A DNA stretch of 64,000 nt, taken from contig CAZAWR010000016.1 of the NCBI GenBank assembly GCA_964488865.1, positions 1 through 64,000 of the forward strand, read 5' to 3'. The position numbers and the translations under genes were made by a program. This DNA is from MWCO01 sp964488865 (GTDB taxonomy: Bacteria > Myxococcota_A > Polyangia > Polyangiales > Polyangiaceae). The notes under the pieces are model-generated. The model saw only the letters and a program-made list of their open reading frames with translations. It was not told the origin of the DNA and made no database searches. The first letter of the stretch is position 1. Each line of letters begins with the position of its first letter. This document shows positions 17,822-26,603 of this stretch, piece by piece.

Positions 17822-18754
17822 TCAAGCCGTCTTGCGAACGCGCTTCACCACCTGCTTGGCTCCGGTCACGGCAAGCAGGACGACCATGCCCGCCGCCATG
17901 CCCAGCAGCGCGTTGAACAAGGGCTCGACGGCCGGAGCGATCACAGCGCCGACAGCCACCTTGGCCGCCTCCACGACGGAGTGGGTCGCATGGATCCCAT
18001 GGGCCAAAATCCCACCGCCCACGAGGAACATGGCAGCCGTCCCCACGATCGACAGCGTCTTCATCAGGTACGGCGCGAGCCTCAGAATGCCCCTGCCCAA
18101 GCCCCTCTGAAAGCGCACGTACGCCCCCTCGCCAGGACGTTCGCTCAGGTACAGCCCTCCGTCGTCCAGCTTGACGATGCCCGCCACGAAACCGTAGACG
18201 CCCACGGTCATCAACGCGGCGATCCCCGTCAGGACCGCCACGCGGGTCACGAAGCTCGCGTCCGCGACGGTGCCCAGCGTGATGACGACGATCTCCGCGG
18301 ACAGGACGAAGTCGGTCCGGATCGCCCCTTTGATCTTGCCCTTTTCTAGGGCGGCGACGTCCACGGGCGGGGCCACGAGGGCTTGAATGCGCTCGGCCTG
18401 GGACGGCTTCGCCTTCTCGTGATGGAAGACCTTGTGGGCAATCTTCTCCGCGCCTTCGAAGCACAGATAGGAGCCTCCCACCATCAACAGGGGGGTAACC
18501 AGCCACGGGGCGCCCCAGCTGATGAGAAGCGCCGCAGGCACCAGGATGGCCTTGTTCTTTGCCGACCCCTTCGCTACCGCCCATACCACGGGAAGCTCGC
18601 GATCCGCGCGGACACCCGACACCTGCTCCGCGTTCAACGCCAGGTCGTCCCCGAGAACCCCCGACGTCTTCTTGGCCGCGACCTTCGTCAGCAGCGCGAC
18701 GTCGTCCAGGACGGTCGCGATGTCATCGAGCAGTGCAAGGAGACTTGTAGGCAC
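17822..18754 (-). CDS. DUF808 family inner-membrane protein (YedI-like)
   Basis: A 310-residue polytopic membrane protein. The N-terminus (SLLALLDDIATVLDDVALL, AAKKTSGVLGDDLALN, QVSGVRADRELPVVW) and LVTPLLMVGGSYLCFEGAEKI match the E. coli YedI/DUF808 family. I chose GTG at 18754 because YedI proteins begin just before this motif; the frame is open further upstream but that stretch is unlike the family. Molecular function is unknown. It ends 24 bases from the convergent TlpA-like gene. Confidence 0.85.
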   Translation of the reverse strand: MPTSLLALLDDIATVLDDVALLTKVAAKKTSGVLGDDLALNAEQVSGVRADRELPVVWAVAKGSAKNKAILVPAALLISWGAPWLVTPLLMVGGSYLCFEGAEKIAHKVFHHEKAKPSQAERIQALVAPPVDVAALEKGKIKGAIRTDFVLSAEIVVITLGTVADASFVTRVAVLTGIAALMTVGVYGFVAGIVKLDDGGLYLSERPGEGAYVRFQRGLGRGILRLAPYLMKTLSIVGTAAMFLVGGGILAHGIHATHSVVEAAKVAVGAVIAPAVEPLFNALLGMAAGMVVLLAVTGAKQVVKRVRKTA

Positions 18755-18909
18755 GGGTTGCCCATGGATCGGTTGGCCCGGGGCGGCAAGTGTCTCGGGA
18801 GGCCCTGATCCGGAGCGAAGCGACGGGCTGAGAGAGCAAGCTCTGGATCTTGCTCCACGAATGGCAAGGCGGCCTGCCACCCATGAGGTGGGCGGCGCGT
18901 GCGAGGGCT

Positions 18910-18925
18910 CCCCCGACGGCGGGGG
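18910..18925. terminator. GC hairpin between two leftward genes
   Basis: A perfect CCCCCG/CGGGGG stem with an ACGG loop, in the 273-bp gap between the lipoprotein gene ending at 19028 and the DUF808 start at 18754. A second dyad, GAGCAAG/CTTGCTC with an eight-base loop, lies at 18834-18855. Neither has a T-run. They could stop the lipoprotein transcript or separate the two leftward genes. Nothing else is seen in the gap. Confidence 0.3.
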
Positions 18926-19027
18926 AAGGCTGGGATGGGGGCCCTAGCCCAGACAGCAAGGGGATTGTGACTCGGGGAGCACGCGCCGTGCCTCCGGATC
19001 TGGGGGAGGAGCCGGTGGGCGCGGACC

Positions 19028-19513
19028 TCAGAGGCCCGACACGATCTTGAACTTCTCGCCGTCGACCAACAGCTCCAGGCGGTTCTCCGCCACCGTGCGC
19101 CGCCACTCGTCCTTTTCTTCTGGGCCCGGGATCTTGAAGCTTGCCGAGTAGGTGTAGTCCACGAAGACCCGGTCGGATTCCTCGGACCACACGACCCGCC
19201 GATACCGGATCTCGTAGCGAATCGCCTTGGACTCGCGGAACTCGTTCATCATGAACGCCCTCAAGCCCTCGTAGTCCAGGTCGTCCGACGCGTCGACGTT
19301 GCCTCCGTCCTCGTAGTAGCGGGGCGAGACCATCGACAGAATCCGCCCGATGTCACGACGCTCCACCGCCTTGCGGTAGGTTTCGCAGAACGTGACGACG
19401 CGGCGATTGTCCTCGCTGTCCTCGACGTCGGTATTCGGGATGTAGTTCTTCGTGCAGCCGGCGAGCAGCAGCAGCGTGAGCACGATGGTGGAGAGCAGTA
19501 GGCGCTTGGACAT
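19028..19513 (-). CDS. Small predicted lipoprotein
   Basis: A 161-residue protein starting MSKRLLL, with signal peptide and lipobox LLLLAGCTKN. The mature part (ETYRKAVERRDIGRILSMVS, then alternating charged strands such as IRYEIRYRRVVWSEESDRVFVDYTYS) has the size and pattern of an NTF2/SnoaL-like alpha+beta domain; that resemblance is by eye. Function unknown. It is divergent from the response regulator-like gene at 19652. Confidence 0.75.
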   Translation of the reverse strand: MSKRLLLSTIVLTLLLLAGCTKNYIPNTDVEDSEDNRRVVTFCETYRKAVERRDIGRILSMVSPRYYEDGGNVDASDDLDYEGLRAFMMNEFRESKAIRYEIRYRRVVWSEESDRVFVDYTYSASFKIPGPEEKDEWRRTVAENRLELLVDGEKFKIVSGL

Positions 19514-19651
19514 GATGGTGCGGAATGAACAGCCCATGGGGGTGGACGATTCCCTGGGGCCGCCGGCCCACGATGCCGTCAGTTCGGCCAAAGCGCAAGG
19601 AACACGTCGGGCTGTTTGCCCATCCGGGCCAAGTGGGAATAATCTGTAAGC

Positions 19652-21670
19652 GTGCCCCCGGAATATCCCGTGCTGGTGGTCGATGACGACGCGGTCAGCC
19701 GCCATGTGATTGAAGGAGCCTTGCGCCAGGCAGGGCTCGAGAGCACGAGCTTGCCCGGAGGGGCCGAGGCGCTCGTCTGGCTCGAGACCGGGACCCCGTG
19801 CCTCGTCCTGTTGGACCTCGTCATGCCCCATCCCGACGGGTACGAGGTCTTGTCCGTCCTGCGCAAACGAGCGGGCGGTCAGGACATCCCGGTCGTGGTG
19901 CTCACGGCGGTCGACTCCGACGAAGAGGTGAGCCGAGCCTTCGAAGCCGGGGCGGACGACTTCGTTCGCAAGCCATTTCGAGCCACCGAACTCGTGGCCC
20001 GGATCCGAGGCCAGCTCCGCCTCCGTTCGTACATCGAGGCCCTCGCTCAGAAGGAACGGGACGCCCAGGTCGTCCTGGAACTCACCCAGGCGCTCGCGTC
20101 CTCCCTCGACTTCCGCCAGATCCTCTTCACCGTCGTGCGACGCATTGCCGACGTGGCTCACGTGGACCGGTGCAGCATCGTTCTGGTGGAGGGCGACACG
20201 GGACAGGTCGCCGTGACCAGCGACGATCGGGAACTGTTCGACCTGACGATTCAGCTCGACAGGTACCCGGAGATCCGACAGGTCATCGACTCCGGCGCCC
20301 CGCTCATCATCGAAAACGTGGCCACTCACCCGTTGCTGGATGTCGTGCGGGACAAGTTGCCGGTGGATGCCCTCACGTCCTTGGCTCTCGTCCCGATCGT
20401 GTACGAGGACCGGCCGATGGGGGTTCTCGTCCTGCGTGCGAGCGCCCGCATCAAGATCCGCGACCACGAGATGTCCATCGCTCAGACCGTGGCCAACGCG
20501 ACCGCCATCGCCCTTCGCAACGCCCGGGTGATCAAGAACCTTCAAGACAAGACGGAGCAGGTCTCCTTCGCACGCGTCAAGGCGGAGCGACGGCTGCAGC
20601 TGCTCAAGCGTTATGCAGCGTTCTTCGAGGCGGGGGCGGACGGCGTCATCGTGGCTGATCTCGACGGACAGATCTTGTTCACGAACGCTCGCGCTCGATC
20701 GATTACCGGGTACTCGGAGACGGCCCTGCGCGGACGCAGGGTGGACGAGCTCGTGATCGAGCAAGACCGCGCGATGATGAGCGAGGTGCAGTCCGGTTTC
20801 GCGAAAGGAAGCTACCCGCAAAGCGTGGATGTGCGCTTGCAGCGGTCCGATGGAGTGCAGGTCGTCCTGAGCATCAACTTCAGCGGGGTGCTGAGGGAGG
20901 ACAGTGCCGTGCTCATGAGCTTCCGGGACGTGACCCCGGAGCGCACGGTCGAGGCAGAGCTCAGGCAGACGAAGGACTTCCTCGAGCGGGTCATCGACAG
21001 CTCGGTGAACGCGATCGTGTCCATCGATGCGCAGGGAGTCGTGCGGCTCTTCAATCGGGCCGCGGAGCGGTGTCTCGGCCGCAAGGCGGATCAGGTGATC
21101 GGGCGGATGCGCGTGTTGGACCTCTTCCCCCAGGAAGAGGCCGACGCCGTGATGAGGATGCTGCGTGCGGACGAGAACGGCGGGGCGAGCATCGCCGACC
21201 ACTCGGCCCAAGCGCTGTCGGCCACCGGAGAAATGGTCCCCGTGACGTCGTCCGCGGCCCTCATCTTCGATGCGGGTCGGCGGGTTGGCGCGGTCGTCAT
21301 CTTCACGGACCTGCGCGACAGGCTCCGCATGGAGGCCCAGCTGGCCGCAGCCCAGGAGGAACTCGAATCCCGCGAGCGCCAGGCCATCATCGCAGAGCTG
21401 GCAGGCGCCGCTGCCCACGAGCTCAACCAGCCGCTCACGTCCGTCATGGGCTACGCCGAACTGCTCAAACGGAAGCTGCCCCACGACACCCCCGCTTGCT
21501 CCGCTGCCGAGGTGATCATGAGCGAAGCTGAGCGAATGGCAGAGATCGTTCGCAAAATCGGCAAAATCACCCGCTACGAGACCAAGTCTTACGTCGGGAC
21601 CGCCAAGATCCTCGACCTCGATCGTGCCAGCGACGATATCTCGTCCGACACTGAGCGCGGAGACGACTGA
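19652..21670 (+). CDS. Hybrid signalling protein REC-GAF-PAS-PAS-HisKA lacking an ATPase domain
   Basis: A 672-residue cytoplasmic protein. Receiver domain (1-125) with acidic DDD, LLDLVMP carrying the likely phospho-Asp (about 54), VVLTA and KPF lysine. A GAF domain (about 135-300), two PAS domains (about 325-435 and 445-565), then a dimerisation/phospho-acceptor helix with AHELNQPLTSVMGYAELL (about 592). The protein stops about 60 residues later, so there is no HATPase domain with N, G1 and G2 boxes. It therefore cannot phosphorylate itself. The complete kinase starting three bases downstream is the obvious candidate to act on it. GTG start. Confidence 0.88.
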   Translation: MPPEYPVLVVDDDAVSRHVIEGALRQAGLESTSLPGGAEALVWLETGTPCLVLLDLVMPHPDGYEVLSVLRKRAGGQDIPVVVLTAVDSDEEVSRAFEAGADDFVRKPFRATELVARIRGQLRLRSYIEALAQKERDAQVVLELTQALASSLDFRQILFTVVRRIADVAHVDRCSIVLVEGDTGQVAVTSDDRELFDLTIQLDRYPEIRQVIDSGAPLIIENVATHPLLDVVRDKLPVDALTSLALVPIVYEDRPMGVLVLRASARIKIRDHEMSIAQTVANATAIALRNARVIKNLQDKTEQVSFARVKAERRLQLLKRYAAFFEAGADGVIVADLDGQILFTNARARSITGYSETALRGRRVDELVIEQDRAMMSEVQSGFAKGSYPQSVDVRLQRSDGVQVVLSINFSGVLREDSAVLMSFRDVTPERTVEAELRQTKDFLERVIDSSVNAIVSIDAQGVVRLFNRAAERCLGRKADQVIGRMRVLDLFPQEEADAVMRMLRADENGGASIADHSAQALSATGEMVPVTSSAALIFDAGRRVGAVVIFTDLRDRLRMEAQLAAAQEELESRERQAIIAELAGAAAHELNQPLTSVMGYAELLKRKLPHDTPACSAAEVIMSEAERMAEIVRKIGKITRYETKSYVGTAKILDLDRASDDISSDTERGDD

Positions 21671-21673
21671 CCC

Positions 21674-22900
21674 ATGCGAAGGATCGTTTCGGAAACCCAG
21701 GAGCTCCACCCCACCGTCGAAACGGCGCCTCCTACCTCCGCCGCTCGGGTCGGGAAGCCCGCATCGGAGCGGCTGCTTTGCAGCTTGAACCAGCTCCCCT
21801 CGTCCATGTCCCTCGGTGAGGCCCTCACCCAGCTGGTGCGCGAGATGCACGAGGCGCTCCCTGACTACTCCCTCGCGCTTCGCATCCCCGCGAACGAGGA
21901 GAGCCCATCCATGCTCCTCGCCGTGCCCCGGCTGGAAACCTGGCCCACCGACCCCTGGGACCCTGACCTTCTCCTCTTCCCCCACCATGCCCACGAGCGA
22001 CGCATCGCCATTGCTGCTCGACCCGAGCCCGCGTCTCTCCATTGTGCGTCGAATGACCCCGACCTCGATATGGCCGCCTCCGGCATCGCAAGAACCCTGG
22101 AAGGCTGCGCAGGCGTCATCTCCGCCGCCATCCGCATCTTTGACGCCCACCAGGCCGTCGCTCGGCGTGACGAGCACCTCGAGAGAATGCAGCGCGCGCT
22201 GTGCCAGAGCGACAAACTCGCCGCGCTAGGCGAAATCTCGGCGGGCTTCGTGCACGAGCTCGCCAACCCCCTCACGTCCATCGTCGCCTACGCCGAGTAC
22301 CTCCTGCAGAAGGCGGAGCGCTGCGGCAGCGACGCCGAAGACGTCGAGCGGCTCCGTCGCGTCGGCGAGGCCGCCGAGCTCATCCTGAGCTACACACGGG
22401 CCATCATCTCGTACGCGAAACCCGACGACGACGTACCCTGTCCCGTCGATGTGTCCCAGGTGATCGACCAATCGCTTCTGTTCTGCAAGCACCTCGTGGA
22501 CGACGCGAAGGTGAGTGTCGTACGCGACGTCGAGGGGTCTCCCGTCGTCCGCGTTGTGCGCACCCAGCTCATTCAGGTCATCGTGAACCTCGTGGCCAAT
22601 GCTTGCCAGGCCATGGCCCCCCAGGGCGGCATCCTCACCCTCTCGGCCCGCGTGGAATCCGCCGACGACATGGTTCGCATCCAAGTCGACGATACCGGAC
22701 CCGGTATCGACCCTGAGAACATGGACCGCGTCTTCGACCTGTTCTTCACAACGAAGGCCGAGGGAATCGGCACCGGGCTCGGGCTCAACATCGTCCGCCA
22801 GATCGTCTCCAAGGGCCACGGGACGGTCTCCGTGGAAAGCTCCCCGGGAAAGGGCGCATCCTTTGTCGTGATGCTGCCCGAGTACCTGGAAGACCCATGA
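21674..22900 (+). CDS. Sensor histidine kinase
   Basis: A 408-residue soluble kinase. Residues 1-165 form an unrecognised, possibly GAF-like input region with no membrane segment. The phospho-acceptor helix is VHELANPLTSIVAYAEYLL (about 193). The ATPase domain has NLVANACQAM (N box), DDTGPGIDP (G1), FTTKAEGIGTGLGL (F and G2) and is complete. It begins three bases after the ATPase-less hybrid protein and ends in an ATGA overlap with the sirtuin gene, so the three are one operon. It probably phosphorylates its own His and may act on the neighbouring hybrid protein. Confidence 0.9.
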   Translation: MRRIVSETQELHPTVETAPPTSAARVGKPASERLLCSLNQLPSSMSLGEALTQLVREMHEALPDYSLALRIPANEESPSMLLAVPRLETWPTDPWDPDLLLFPHHAHERRIAIAARPEPASLHCASNDPDLDMAASGIARTLEGCAGVISAAIRIFDAHQAVARRDEHLERMQRALCQSDKLAALGEISAGFVHELANPLTSIVAYAEYLLQKAERCGSDAEDVERLRRVGEAAELILSYTRAIISYAKPDDDVPCPVDVSQVIDQSLLFCKHLVDDAKVSVVRDVEGSPVVRVVRTQLIQVIVNLVANACQAMAPQGGILTLSARVESADDMVRIQVDDTGPGIDPENMDRVFDLFFTTKAEGIGTGLGLNIVRQIVSKGHGTVSVESSPGKGASFVVMLPEYLEDP

Positions 22901-23586
22901 CCGTCATCCCCACGAACGCTTCGGTTGCCGTCCTCACCGGGGCGGGCATCTCCGTTCCCAGCGGGCTCGCTCCGTTTCGCGGGCCAGGCGGAATGTGGAA
23001 CGACATCGACGTCGAACAGTTCGTCACGTCCGATGCCTTCCTTCGCAACCGGGAGAAGGTCCTCGGCTTCCTTTCGAGCATGCGGACGACCGCACGCGCC
23101 GCGACGCCGAACGAGGCACACCTCGCCCTCGCCCGCGCCGAGTCTGCCAGGTCCGAAGGCGCGAGGTTCGATGTCATCACACAGAACATCGATGGACTTC
23201 ACACGCGAGCGGGCAGCCGACGGGTACACGAGATTCATGGCTCGCTCGAACTCGATCGCTGCGAGCTCTGCGACGCACGCTCCCCAGCCGGTTCGATCGA
23301 ACGGTGCCCTTGCGGAGGGAGGACCCGCCCGCATGTCGTGCTGTTCGGCGAGATGCTCCCCGAGGAGGCCGTGCAGGCGACCCAGGCGGCTCTCCAGACG
23401 TGCGAATTCTTCGTTGCGGTCGGCACGTCAGGGATGGTCTGGCCTGCCGCCGGCTTCGTGCTCGAGGCTCGGTCGGTCGGTGCGCACTGCATCAACGTCA
23501 ACCTCGAACCGTCCGGAAACCCGTCGTTCCAGGAAGAGCTGATCGGCCCGGCTGAGCAGATCCTTCCTCGGCTCTTCCACGTGTGA
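22897..23586 (+). CDS. NAD-dependent protein deacylase (sirtuin)
   Basis: A 229-residue Sir2-family enzyme removing acyl groups from lysines at the cost of NAD. Motifs: LTGAGISVPSGLAPFRG, TQNIDGLHTRAGS, catalytic His in VHEIHGSL, Zn ligands CELC and CPCG, and the NAD contact VGTSGMVWPAAGF. The bacterial CobB Tyr-Arg pair that favours succinyl-lysine appears replaced by Leu and Met in GFLSSMR, by my hand alignment, so it may not be a desuccinylase. It overlaps the histidine kinase gene by ATGA and shares its transcript, an unusual pairing. Confidence 0.9.
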   Translation: MTVIPTNASVAVLTGAGISVPSGLAPFRGPGGMWNDIDVEQFVTSDAFLRNREKVLGFLSSMRTTARAATPNEAHLALARAESARSEGARFDVITQNIDGLHTRAGSRRVHEIHGSLELDRCELCDARSPAGSIERCPCGGRTRPHVVLFGEMLPEEAVQATQAALQTCEFFVAVGTSGMVWPAAGFVLEARSVGAHCINVNLEPSGNPSFQEELIGPAEQILPRLFHV

Positions 23587-23588
23587 GC

Positions 23589-24503
23589 TCAGAAGCTCCC
23601 GCTCAAGCCCAGCACCGCACCGCTTCGCACCGCCGTGATCGATGGCGCTGCCCTCAGGTCCTGCGGCAGCTCACGCTTGCGAACCTCCTCGCGCTTGGGC
23701 ACGAACGTCAGCTGCGCGTGTACGACCCCTCCCACCGCCGTCAACATGAACGCAGCGAACGCCACGTGATTGACGGTCTTCATCGTGTCGATCCGGTCGT
23801 TCAAGTCGCGCGTGTCCACGTTCGGCTCCGTCCCCTTGGACTGAAGGTCTTGCGCGATCACGCTCGTCACCACCGTCGTCGTGGCAAGGGCCGCTTCCAT
23901 CAGCAAGAAAGTCCAGGCCGTTGTCGGCTGCTCGTTTTGGAACTGTCCGACCCCGAAGGGGAGGGCCGCCACCCACCGTGAGTTGTGTACGGTGTGAACC
24001 TCTTGTTGCGCGATCTGTTCCAGCTTTGTGATGCGCGCGCGTTCGCGTTCCTGGCGCGCTCGCTCCTGCTCGAGACGGAGTCGCTCCTGACGAGCCTTCT
24101 CACGGGCCCTGTTCTCGAGCTCCTGGCGTATGCGTCCGCGCACGTCCGTGAAACGATCGAGCACCAACCCCGGGAAGATCACGGGGTCGGGATACGCGCT
24201 CGGGTTGCCGCGCAGAACGGTCTCGATTTCGAGGTCCGCGTCGGCCATGCGACCGAGAGCTATGAGACTGGCGGCTCGGTAGATACGGGCTTGCTCGATG
24301 AGCTGCGGCGAGGTGAGCGGCTCCTCGCTCTTGGGGTCGAGCATTTCGGCAAACCGCTCAGCGGCCTGATCGTACAGTCCGACGCCGTAGGAGTTCCGGC
24401 CCTTCTCGAACTCGGCGAGCTCGTCGCCAAGTGAAACCCGTCCAAACAGCAGCACGAGGGCTACCACGAGCAACGCAAGCCGAGCTTCGCGATACGTGCG
24501 CAT
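23589..24503 (-). CDS. Exported TPR-like/coiled-coil membrane protein
   Basis: A 304-residue protein. The start MRTYREARLALL leads into a signal peptide or anchor ending near RVSLGDE. Then come TPR-like helices (GLYDQAAERFAEML and the following pairs, about 35-120), a charged coiled coil rich in Arg and Glu (about 135-170), and a hydrophobic C-terminal region with probable membrane segments (about 190-275). Such proteins are common beside myxobacterial Ser/Thr kinases. It starts 37 bases after the kinase stop and is probably in the same operon. Function unknown. Confidence 0.72.
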   Translation of the reverse strand: MRTYREARLALLVVALVLLFGRVSLGDELAEFEKGRNSYGVGLYDQAAERFAEMLDPKSEEPLTSPQLIEQARIYRAASLIALGRMADADLEIETVLRGNPSAYPDPVIFPGLVLDRFTDVRGRIRQELENRAREKARQERLRLEQERARQERERARITKLEQIAQQEVHTVHNSRWVAALPFGVGQFQNEQPTTAWTFLLMEAALATTTVVTSVIAQDLQSKGTEPNVDTRDLNDRIDTMKTVNHVAFAAFMLTAVGGVVHAQLTFVPKREEVRKRELPQDLRAAPSITAVRSGAVLGLSGSF

Positions 24504-24540
24504 GCGCAGAACGATGGGTTTCGCAACGGCAGCCCAAGGG

Positions 24541-26343
24541 TTACCGGGGCTCGAGGGCGGATACCGCGATCGACTGCCCAGCACGCAGCCTAATGGACTT
24601 TGAGCCCGGTGGGATCCCCGAACCTGAGATGAAGCAATTCACGAACTGATCCACCGCTCCCATGCCCACCGTGACCGTCTCGCCGCTCTTGACCGCCTTG
24701 CCGACCCCGGGACAGTCGAGCACAGCGTCCGCTGGCCCGCCCACCAGCGAAAGCCGGGCGTCCCGGTAGTGAACCGCTCCACTCACCACCTGCGGGCCGT
24801 CTCCCTCCACGACCTCGACTTGGATCGTCCGCGGAAGACAACAAAGGTCCCCGGACGGCGTGCTGAACACCAGGGTGTGAGGCCCCACGGTGAGCCGCTG
24901 CGTCACCCCGAAACCAACTTTCACAGGCGTCCGGCCGTCGATGCTGACCAGTGCGCTGCCAGGCGTTGCCACAATGGTTACGTCCCGCTCCACTCTGGGC
25001 AGCACGGTCATGATCGGACGAACACTGAAGCGGATGTTCGGCACCTTGTGGGACGCCGTGACCGTCGGCAGAGACGAAACGCGCGGAACAGCGACGGGCG
25101 TCGAGGCGGTGGGCTCCGGGGCCACGGGAGCCGTCACTTCAGCCGGCACCTCGACCTCAGGCTGCGCCGGGCTCCAACGCACCATCAGAAAGCCCGCCAC
25201 CGCCGCCGTCACCACCGCGACCATCGCCGCCCCACGCTTCGCCTTCCCCAGAAGCTCGTTGCGCCGTACGCCTGTCGCCAGGCTCGTGAGCTGGCTCAAC
25301 AACTCCTGGTCGTTTGGTGCGTAGGCCACTGCACGATTCAAGTCGGCCGCTGCGCCCGCAGTGTCCCCGTCCTGCCTCGAATGGTCCGCGCGCGCCACCA
25401 GCATCTCGACCAGCCGCGGCGTGAACGTCGCAACGTACCGCTCCGGTTCGCTCAGGTACGCGTACACCTCGGCCCGCGCGTCTCGTATCCCGAAGAACTC
25501 CAGCTCCTGGCGCATCGACGCCCCAAAGGCGCGAACGTCGTCCCATCGATCCGCTGCGTCCCGCGCAATCGCCCGCGCCAAGATCGCGGCCCATCGGGTC
25601 CCTACCTTCGGCCGTTCCCGGTCCGGCGCTGGGTAGATCCCATCCAGCACCTTCCGAAGAACCTGGGCCGGGTTCTTCCCTTCGAACGGCAAGTGCCCCA
25701 CCATGCACTCGTAGACCAGAACGCCGAGCCCGAAAATGTCCGTCCTCGCGTCGACGTTGCCACCATCGATCTGCTCGGGAGCCATGTGCGCCGGCGAGCC
25801 CAGCACCTGACCTGTCGATGTCACCCCTTGCGCGTCGATGACCTTCGCAATGCCGAAGTCCGTCAGCTTCACCGCAGCAACCTTGCGTGAGTCGTCGAGC
25901 TCCACCAAGACGTTCTCGGGCTTCACGTCGCGGTGGATGATCCCCTTGTCATGCGCGTGCCCAAGCGCATCGCAGAGCAGTACCCCGAAACAAGCCCCGA
26001 TCTCCGGCGGCACCTCCGCGTGATCGCGAAGGATCGCTCGCAAAGAGGGCCCACGCACGAGTTGCGCCACCAGGAAGCGCTCCTCGTCCTGCTCGTCGGA
26101 CACGTCGTAGATCTCTACGATCCCTTGGTGGCGAAGCTGGGCCACCGCTCGCGCCTCCGTCACGAAACGAGCTGCAGCCTCTCGGTTCTCCCGCAAGTGC
26201 GGATGCATCAGCTTGACCGCGACCTCGCGGTCCAGACGGATGTCGATGGCGCGATATACCGTCGCCATCCCTCCGTGCCCGATCTCGTCCAGCAGTCGGT
26301 ACTTCACCAACTCCGGGGCGGACGGGGACGGGCCGATGCTCAT
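24541..26343 (-). CDS. Transmembrane serine/threonine protein kinase
   Basis: A 600-residue eukaryotic-type kinase. The kinase domain (about 14-280) has the Gly loop IGHGGMATVY, the Lys in AVKLM, catalytic loop HRDVKPEN, DFG and APE (HMAPEQI), so it looks active. A TPR-like stretch (QDGDTAGAAADLNRAVAYAP) follows, then one membrane segment (about 372-390), a Pro-rich linker, and a C-terminal extracytoplasmic region with a PEGA-like strand pattern (VSIDGRTPVKVGFGVTQRLT). The start at 26343 is preceded by AAGGTGGGG. It is followed by a TPR/coiled-coil partner gene. Confidence 0.92.
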   Translation of the reverse strand: MSIGPSPSAPELVKYRLLDEIGHGGMATVYRAIDIRLDREVAVKLMHPHLRENREAAARFVTEARAVAQLRHQGIVEIYDVSDEQDEERFLVAQLVRGPSLRAILRDHAEVPPEIGACFGVLLCDALGHAHDKGIIHRDVKPENVLVELDDSRKVAAVKLTDFGIAKVIDAQGVTSTGQVLGSPAHMAPEQIDGGNVDARTDIFGLGVLVYECMVGHLPFEGKNPAQVLRKVLDGIYPAPDRERPKVGTRWAAILARAIARDAADRWDDVRAFGASMRQELEFFGIRDARAEVYAYLSEPERYVATFTPRLVEMLVARADHSRQDGDTAGAAADLNRAVAYAPNDQELLSQLTSLATGVRRNELLGKAKRGAAMVAVVTAAVAGFLMVRWSPAQPEVEVPAEVTAPVAPEPTASTPVAVPRVSSLPTVTASHKVPNIRFSVRPIMTVLPRVERDVTIVATPGSALVSIDGRTPVKVGFGVTQRLTVGPHTLVFSTPSGDLCCLPRTIQVEVVEGDGPQVVSGAVHYRDARLSLVGGPADAVLDCPGVGKAVKSGETVTVGMGAVDQFVNCFISGSGIPPGSKSIRLRAGQSIAVSALEPR

Positions 26344-26534
26344 CGCCCCACCTTCTCGTCCAGCAGCCCGCAAACCCGCGTCGCGCCCTCGGCGACCCGC
26401 AATCGCCTCCAACGCCGGTTGTCCTCCACGCGTGTTCCCATGTGCTTCCAGAAGCAGGATGCCACATCCCCGGCATGCCTGGTTTCAGAACGGCCAGCTC
26501 TCCTACAACCGGTGGACCCACAAGGGTCAGGCAG

Positions 26535-26601
26535 CCGCCAAAAAAGCCTGTTTGACGGTTCGAACGAGAACTTGTTCTCTGGAGAGTCGGCTTTTTGGCG
26601 G
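26535..26601 (-). terminator. Long inverted repeat immediately after the helicase-associated gene
   Basis: The arms CCGCCAAAAAGCC (right, 26601-26589) and GGCTTTTTTGGCGG (left, 26548-26535) are complementary except for one extra T. The right arm begins two bases after the stop codon at 26604. The 40-nt loop contains two further dyads, GAGAAC-AA-GTTCTC and GTTCGAAC. Read leftward, the second arm gives a T6 run, so it is a reasonable intrinsic terminator with an unusually structured loop. It lies upstream of the kinase gene and could also shape its leader. Confidence 0.6.
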
Positions 26602-26603
26602 GC

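Noticed and set aside
19514..22177. Very long minus-strand frame opposite the signalling genes
   Set aside because: Only its last 161 codons (19028-19513) have a signal peptide and protein-like sequence; the rest mirrors the REC-GAF-PAS and kinase genes.
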